Below, one piece after another: positions 31,899 to 36,235 of a stretch of DNA of 36,235 nucleotides (position 1 is its first letter; each line of letters begins with the position of its first letter). The translations under genes were made by a program, and so were the position numbers. The stretch is from Promethearchaeota archaeon. GTDB taxonomy: Archaea > Asgardarchaeota > Lokiarchaeia > Sigyniarchaeales > SOKP01. Under the pieces are notes generated by a model. That model did not search any database. It saw nothing but the letters and a program-made list of their open reading frames with translations, and was not told where the DNA came from. The stretch is from positions 1 to 36,235 of the forward strand of contig JAEOTP010000024.1 in NCBI GenBank assembly GCA_016839765.1. The letters are read 5' to 3'.

Positions 31899-33605
31899 AT
31901 GAAAACAGATGCGTATATTACGAAAATTATACAAGATACTGGATTAACTAGGAGTGAAATCCATAACAAAGTTGAAGAAAAAAAAAGTGAGTTAAAAGGG
32001 TTAATATCTGATGAAGGAGCATTATTTTTAATAGCTAAAGAGTTTGGTGTAGATGTTTCAAATGAAAATATTGATTTAATAAAAGATATTGAAATAAACA
32101 TCTCCGATATTAGTTTAAATATGAAAAATATCACATTAATTGGAAGAATTAAAGAAATATATAGTGTTTATGAATTTAATAAAGAAAACCAAGAGAAAGG
32201 ATATGTAGGATCCTTTTTATTACACGATACTACAGGAGAAATTCGAATAGTTCTGTGGAATGAACATGCTAATATGTTCACAAATGAGAATTTTAAAAAA
32301 AATGAACTAGTTAAAATTTTAAATGGTTATACTAAAGAAGGTAGGTATGGCACAGAGTTGCATATTGGAAGATTGGGAAAAATTATTTTATCTCCAGATG
32401 ATGTTGATTATAAGAAATATCCAAAAATAAAAGAAGAATTTATAGATATAAACAAAATAAGTAAAATGTTAAAATCTGTATCTATTGAAGGCAAAATTTT
32501 ACGAATATATCCAACCAAAACTTTTACTAAAAAGTCTGGTGAAAATGGCACTTTGGTTACAATTAATTTAATGGATTCTACAAGCACCGTAAGGGTTAAT
32601 TTTTGGAATGATGATATTTCTAAAATGAATAATATTAAAATAGGTGATTATGTTTCGATCACTTCTTTAAGGCCAAGAGAGAGCAATTTAAATCCTAATT
32701 TAATAACTTTACATGCAACTAGAAATACAAATGTATCGAAAAAAGAAAAAAAACTGAAATTAAAAATAGATTTGAGTAATTCAATAAAACAACTCCAAAA
32801 TAAAGAAAATCTTGTATCATTTAAAGGAATTATTACCTCTATTGACAACCTGAGAAAAATTACGCTAAAATCAGGAGATGAAGTTAATTTATTGAATTTT
32901 ATAGTAAGTGATGATACAGATTTTATTAGAGTTGCAGCATGGCGTGAAATAGCAGAAAGTCTATCGAAAGAATTATCAAATGATACAGGAGTAATGATTA
33001 AAAATGCACTTTTAAAATATAGTAATTTTTCCGGGAGAAAAGAAGCTACTATAATAGAAGAAACAAATTTAGAAATAATTGATCTCAGTCTTAGCAACCT
33101 CAAGAAATTTGAAGGTACATCAGAAACTAGAAATATTTCTCATTCAAATAATATTACAAAAATTAGTGATATAAACTCATCAGGTATTTTTGAAATAAAA
33201 GGTTTAATTGTTAAAGAAATAAACAGAATAAATATTTATAATGCCTGCTCTAAATGTTTTAGAAAGATAGAAAATTGTAATTGTGAAGAAAAGGGTGAAA
33301 TAAAACCTAGAATGATTTTAAACCTTTTAATTGACGATGAGAGTGGTATAATGCGTTCTTCATTTATAGGTGACATTGCTGAGAAATTACTTGGAAAAGA
33401 AACTGAAATTATTATGAAAGTAATGGATACTCCTGATTATGATAAAGTTTTGGAAAAATTTTCAAGCCAGTTAGTTGGAAGAGATATTTATATCAAAGGA
33501 AAGGTTAAATTCAATGATTATTCAAATGCTTATGAATTAAATGCTTTTGATTTTCAAGAAGTCGATGTTAATTATGACTTAGAGCAAATAATCAACGAAA
33601 TTTAA
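31899..33605 (+). CDS. Replication protein A, large subunit-like (multiple OB folds with zinc motif)
   Basis: The 568-residue ssDNA-binding protein contains serial OB folds at about residues 70-165, 195-285, 305-395 and 420-560. Recurrent blocks are GEIRIVLWNE, STVRVNFWND, DFIRVAAWRE and GIMRSSFIGD. A zinc motif (CSKCFRKIENCNC, about residues 449-461) lies in the last fold, as in RPA70 and archaeal RPA1. An N-terminal helical domain (about 1-60) precedes them. The smaller RPA32-like gene is at 11604, so the organism encodes at least two subunits. It is probably transcribed from its own promoter in the 180-base divergent gap with the HisA-like gene. Confidence 0.93.
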   Translation: MKTDAYITKIIQDTGLTRSEIHNKVEEKKSELKGLISDEGALFLIAKEFGVDVSNENIDLIKDIEINISDISLNMKNITLIGRIKEIYSVYEFNKENQEKGYVGSFLLHDTTGEIRIVLWNEHANMFTNENFKKNELVKILNGYTKEGRYGTELHIGRLGKIILSPDDVDYKKYPKIKEEFIDINKISKMLKSVSIEGKILRIYPTKTFTKKSGENGTLVTINLMDSTSTVRVNFWNDDISKMNNIKIGDYVSITSLRPRESNLNPNLITLHATRNTNVSKKEKKLKLKIDLSNSIKQLQNKENLVSFKGIITSIDNLRKITLKSGDEVNLLNFIVSDDTDFIRVAAWREIAESLSKELSNDTGVMIKNALLKYSNFSGRKEATIIEETNLEIIDLSLSNLKKFEGTSETRNISHSNNITKISDINSSGIFEIKGLIVKEINRINIYNACSKCFRKIENCNCEEKGEIKPRMILNLLIDDESGIMRSSFIGDIAEKLLGKETEIIMKVMDTPDYDKVLEKFSSQLVGRDIYIKGKVKFNDYSNAYELNAFDFQEVDVNYDLEQIINEI

Positions 33606-33724
33606 TTCTAATTTAATTATATAATACACCTTTTTTAACTTGTTTTTATTATCTTTATCATGATTTTTATCAATAAATTAATTTGTTAGATTATAATTAG
33701 TATAGAAATTAAGATTTATTTTTT

Positions 33725-34660
33725 ATGAAGGAAGTTGATATTGTAGGATTAGGGGAAGCCGTCATAGATTGGGTGGCTGAAATACCACATTTCCCGAGAC
33801 CTGATGAAAAAGTTGATGCAATAACTGAGAACTATTTTCCAGGTGGAGTGACAGCTAATTTTTTAGTAGCAGTAGCTAGACTTGGAGGTAAGTGTGGATT
33901 TATTGGTGCCGTTGGTGATGACTTTTATGGAGATTACTTGATAGATGATTTTAAACATGAAAATATAGATACAACCTTTACTCTTAAAAAAAAGGGTAAA
34001 AAAACACCTATGAATTTTATTTTCGTTACAGAGGGAGAAAAGACAATCATACAATCTCCACATATGCAAAAAACGAAAATAAATCTTACTGATTTAGACC
34101 AACAATATATAATTAATTCAAAAGTACTTCATACTACAATGATACATCCAGAAATCGCTGGAAGAGCAATAGCTATAGCAAAGAGAAATGAAGTTAAGGT
34201 AACTATAGATTTAGAATCGCAAATAGCAAAGAGAGGATGGAAAAGTCTAAGCGAAATGATTTTAAATGCTGATATACTAATTCCCAATAAAGAAGGAGCA
34301 AAATTAATTACAAAACATGAAAAACTTGATGATGCTGCTAAAGTTTTGGTTGAAAAAGGAATTCCAATTGTAATTATTACTTTGGGGCGTGATGGAGTGT
34401 TAATTACCACAGAAAAATATCAAAAAAAGATTCCAGCATTTGATGTTAGAAATATTATTGACACAACTGGTGCAGGAGATACTTTTAACGGAGCATTCTC
34501 ATATGCTTATTGGATTAAAAAATGGGATTTAGAGAGATCTTGTAAATATGCTAATGCTGCTGCTGCTTTAAAAATTCAGAAGTTGGGAGCAAGAACTGGT
34601 ATGCCTAATGAGAGCATGTTAATGAATTTCTTAAACAGGCAAAGGGAAATTTTTCTGTAG
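33725..34660 (+). CDS. PfkB-family sugar or nucleoside kinase
   Basis: This ribokinase-fold enzyme has 311 residues. It shows an N-terminal GLGEAVIDWVAEIP, FPGGVTANFLVAVARLGG (about residues 38-55), GAVGDDFYG and the ATP/catalytic signature DTTGAGDTFNGAF (246-258, catalytic Asp 252). The substrate cannot be read from sequence; candidates include ribose, fructose, nucleosides or a methanofuran-type alcohol. It begins 120 bases after the RPA1 gene on the same strand and converges with the hypothetical at 34668. Confidence 0.92.
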   Translation: MKEVDIVGLGEAVIDWVAEIPHFPRPDEKVDAITENYFPGGVTANFLVAVARLGGKCGFIGAVGDDFYGDYLIDDFKHENIDTTFTLKKKGKKTPMNFIFVTEGEKTIIQSPHMQKTKINLTDLDQQYIINSKVLHTTMIHPEIAGRAIAIAKRNEVKVTIDLESQIAKRGWKSLSEMILNADILIPNKEGAKLITKHEKLDDAAKVLVEKGIPIVIITLGRDGVLITTEKYQKKIPAFDVRNIIDTTGAGDTFNGAFSYAYWIKKWDLERSCKYANAAAALKIQKLGARTGMPNESMLMNFLNRQREIFL

Positions 34661-34667
34661 ATATCTC

Positions 34668-35108
34668 TCAAGAATAAATAAGGCAAATTTTGCGATAATT
34701 TTGTGGTTTAGCAATAAGATCATTAAAAATACTATCAATTTCCTCTGATGTTAAAATATCTGATTTTTGCGTAAAAGGCCAAATTCCTAATAAAATATCT
34801 CCCCTTTTTTTTACATTACCAATTAGAAAGCCCTTTTTATTTCCATTTAATTTGGTTATATAAAGTAATACAATATAATAATTAATTTGAAAATTCGGTG
34901 TATTCTCCCCAATTCTAATTACTTCTTTAATGTTTTGGAAATTAATAATATTTTGGCTTGTTTGGCTTAGTTTCTTTAGCATAGAAATATATTTTGGGGA
35001 TACGTTAATTGGTTCATTATAAGAAATTTCCTTAAAGGTTAAAGTTAAATCTTTTATCTCATTTTCTATATTACCTTTAAAGATTACTTTATAAACTATT
35101 AGACTCAT
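34668..35108 (-). CDS. Hypothetical protein, 146 residues
   Basis: I do not recognise it. The predicted order is a strand, a helix, two strands around residues 60-95 (INYYIVLLYITKLNGNKKGFLIGNV), a turn with DILLGIWPF and a C-terminal helix. The strand-turn-strand and helix pattern would suit a longin- or roadblock-like small fold, which is only a guess. There are no Cys clusters or membrane helix. It is 69 bases downstream of the aIF1 gene and on the same strand. Confidence 0.5.
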   Translation of the reverse strand: MSLIVYKVIFKGNIENEIKDLTLTFKEISYNEPINVSPKYISMLKKLSQTSQNIINFQNIKEVIRIGENTPNFQINYYIVLLYITKLNGNKKGFLIGNVKKRGDILLGIWPFTQKSDILTSEEIDSIFNDLIAKPQNYRKICLIYS

Positions 35109-35177
35109 TGAAAACTGGAAATTATTTTTTCTTATGAAAAAAGTTTTTTACTTTTCCCTTATATTATTTTGGTATTC

Positions 35178-35532
35178 TTATTTTTTATATGAACTTTTCA
35201 TCCTTTCCTGAATTAATATATTTTCTTCTGGAAACCCCAAATCCATTAAGAATTTTTTGAGTTTAAATTTATGATCTCCTTGAAGTTCAATTTCATTTCC
35301 CCTTACTGTTCCCCCAGAGGCACACTTTTTTTTTGCTTTGGTTAAAATATCCTTCAAATTAGCATCAAAATTACCTTCAAATTTGATGACTGTAACCACT
35401 CGCCCCCATTTTCTTCTGTCATTAGTAATAATTATTTGTTGTTCGTCAGCACTTAAACTATCACATATACATAGCTCTTTCGGAAAACTACATATAGGAC
35501 AAATCTCGTCGTCTTTAATACTCTTTTTTCAC
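35178..35532 (-). CDS. Translation initiation factor aIF1 (SUI1), abnormal start region
   Basis: The C-terminal SUI1 fold is clear: RRKWGRVVTVIKFEGNF, KKCASGGTVRGNEIELQGDHKFKLKKFL and GFPEENI. The family normally begins with a zinc-like EICPxCGLPKxLCVCE segment, and that is present upstream in frame as EICPICSFPKELCICD. The frame opens only after TGA at 35529-35531 and has no ATG, GTG or TTG before that segment; ATT 35519 is the best in-frame start (113 residues). A GTG at 35530-35532 is followed by six A's. Losing one A would join it to the frame as MKKSIKDDEICP. An indel in the A tract, slippage, or AUU initiation are all possible. The ordinary GTG at 35399 would cut off a third of the protein, including conserved residues. 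Confidence 0.82.
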
Positions 35533-35695
35533 AACCTTTTATATTAAAAACTTAATATAGTACAGTATAAAAAATAATAGAATAAAATCTTATAAAAATC
35601 TTTTTTTTATTTTATGATTTTATCGTTAAACAATATTATAAAAATAAATTCTTTCATATTATTATTAGAAAAATTCTTTATGATTAAGTTTAAAA

Positions 35696-36226
35696 ATGTT
35701 TAGCTCATGGATCTTTAAGGTAATTATAGCGGGTGCAGGTGGAGTAGGTAAAACTGCCATGGTTACTCGATATTGTACCGGTAAATTTGAAGAGGGGTAT
35801 AAGATGACTATAGGAGCTGGTTTTCATACAAAATCAGAAACCCTTGATACAGGAGAAGCTGTCAAAATGCAATTATGGGATTTTGCCGGAGAAAAACGTT
35901 TTCGTGAACTATTACCAGATTATTGTAAAGGTGCAAGTGGCGCTTTCATTTGCTTTGATATAACAGATTATGACACGTTTAGAGATATTCCTGAATGGTT
36001 AAGAATTATACGCCAAAAAGCAGGTTTTATTCCTATAATCCTTTTAGGAATGAAATGGGATCTCGATAATCATGAGGTTGATTATAATGTGGCCAATGAT
36101 TATGCTGGAAAAGCAAAATGTAATCAATGTGTTTACAGCTCTTCTAAAGAAAATATCAATGTTAATGAATCATTTCAAGCAATGGCGAAATGGTTGATTT
36201 ATTATGCTAAACAATCCGAAACTTAA
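35696..36226 (+). CDS. Ras/Rab-like small GTPase (eukaryotic-type)
   Basis: The 176-residue G-domain has its P-loop GAGGVGKT at 13-20, switch I threonine T38 in MTIGAGF, G3 WDFAGEKRF (61-69) and G5-like SSSKEN (148-153). G4 reads MKWDL (119-123), with Met where NKxD normally has Asn. The Ras Gln61 position is Glu. Rab-like features include the WDFAGEKRFRELLPDYCKGASG stretch. There is no C-terminal Cys prenylation motif; the chain ends shortly after the last helix, so it is either soluble or recruited by partners. Roadblock-like proteins such as the one at 24295 are usual regulators of such GTPases. Confidence 0.92.
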   Translation: MFSSWIFKVIIAGAGGVGKTAMVTRYCTGKFEEGYKMTIGAGFHTKSETLDTGEAVKMQLWDFAGEKRFRELLPDYCKGASGAFICFDITDYDTFRDIPEWLRIIRQKAGFIPIILLGMKWDLDNHEVDYNVANDYAGKAKCNQCVYSSSKENINVNESFQAMAKWLIYYAKQSET

Positions 36227-36235
36227 TTTCTTTAA

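Noticed and set aside
32648-33103. 151-codon minus-strand open frame
   Set aside because: Antisense within the RPA1-like gene, whose OB-fold motifs run through the whole interval.
1-36235. CRISPR array, prophage or complete insertion sequence
   Set aside because: No regularly spaced repeats, cas, integrase or intact transposase genes were seen on either strand.

Overview
The window is AT-rich archaeal DNA. Its gene content is entirely archaeal (aRF1, aIF1, aIF2-beta, TFB, Rpo12, FtsZ, archaeal CoA-pathway enzymes, intron-bearing tRNAs). It also carries several eukaryote-like genes: a Ras/Rab-type small GTPase, a roadblock-like protein, a PAC3/PAC4-like proteasome assembly chaperone, a RING/PHD-like zinc protein, Get3 and RPA-type ssDNA-binding proteins. 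This points to an Asgard archaeon (Promethearchaeota; Loki-like is a guess). No CRISPR array, intact insertion sequence or phage gene was seen; the region is mainly a housekeeping chromosome segment.

Layout. Positions 1-1183 hold the 5' part of a 23S rRNA gene on the minus strand. It is followed upstream by a 0.58-kb gap with a GC-richer, hairpin-rich island and no 16S gene. Positions 1768-7531 carry a DUF72 protein, ketopantoate reductase, a RimI-type acetyltransferase, phosphopantothenate synthetase, aRF1 and Get3. Positions 7533-11140 (minus) carry a TtuA/Ncs6-type tRNA thiolase, a site-2 protease and an unknown protein. Next come an initiator tRNA-Met with two introns and an RPA32-like gene. 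A translation/ribosome-biogenesis run follows at 12441-15492: aIF2-beta, DUF424, an NMD3-RIO1 fusion and a Dim2/PNO1-like KH protein. Minus-strand ftsZ, a PLP-dependent decarboxylase-like enzyme and a GT4 glycosyltransferase follow.

Positions 19687-22571 carry a SWIM zinc-finger protein, a ThiI-type PP-loop enzyme, a cysteine-rich YkgJ-like gene with no ordinary start codon, a PAC2-family chaperone and Rpo12. TFB, a zinc-finger protein, a roadblock-like protein and several small proteins lead to the PAC3-like gene and a tRNA-Leu(CAA) with two introns at unusual positions. The last third has UMP kinase, pantoate kinase, ProC, MfnB, a RING/PHD-like protein, a HisA-like protein, RPA1, a PfkB-family kinase, aIF1 with an abnormal start region, and the small GTPase.

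Functional themes. Three steps of the archaeal CoA route are present but scattered (ketopantoate reductase, pantoate kinase, phosphopantothenate synthetase). Ribosome assembly and initiation genes are clustered. Two families of proteasome assembly chaperones occur about 4 kb apart. MfnB and a HisA-like protein suggest C1-carrier cofactor synthesis. The observations I rate highest are the NMD3-RIO1 fusion, the two doubly interrupted tRNA genes, the PAC3/PAC4-like protein, and two conserved genes whose 5' ends lack any in-frame ATG, GTG or TTG.
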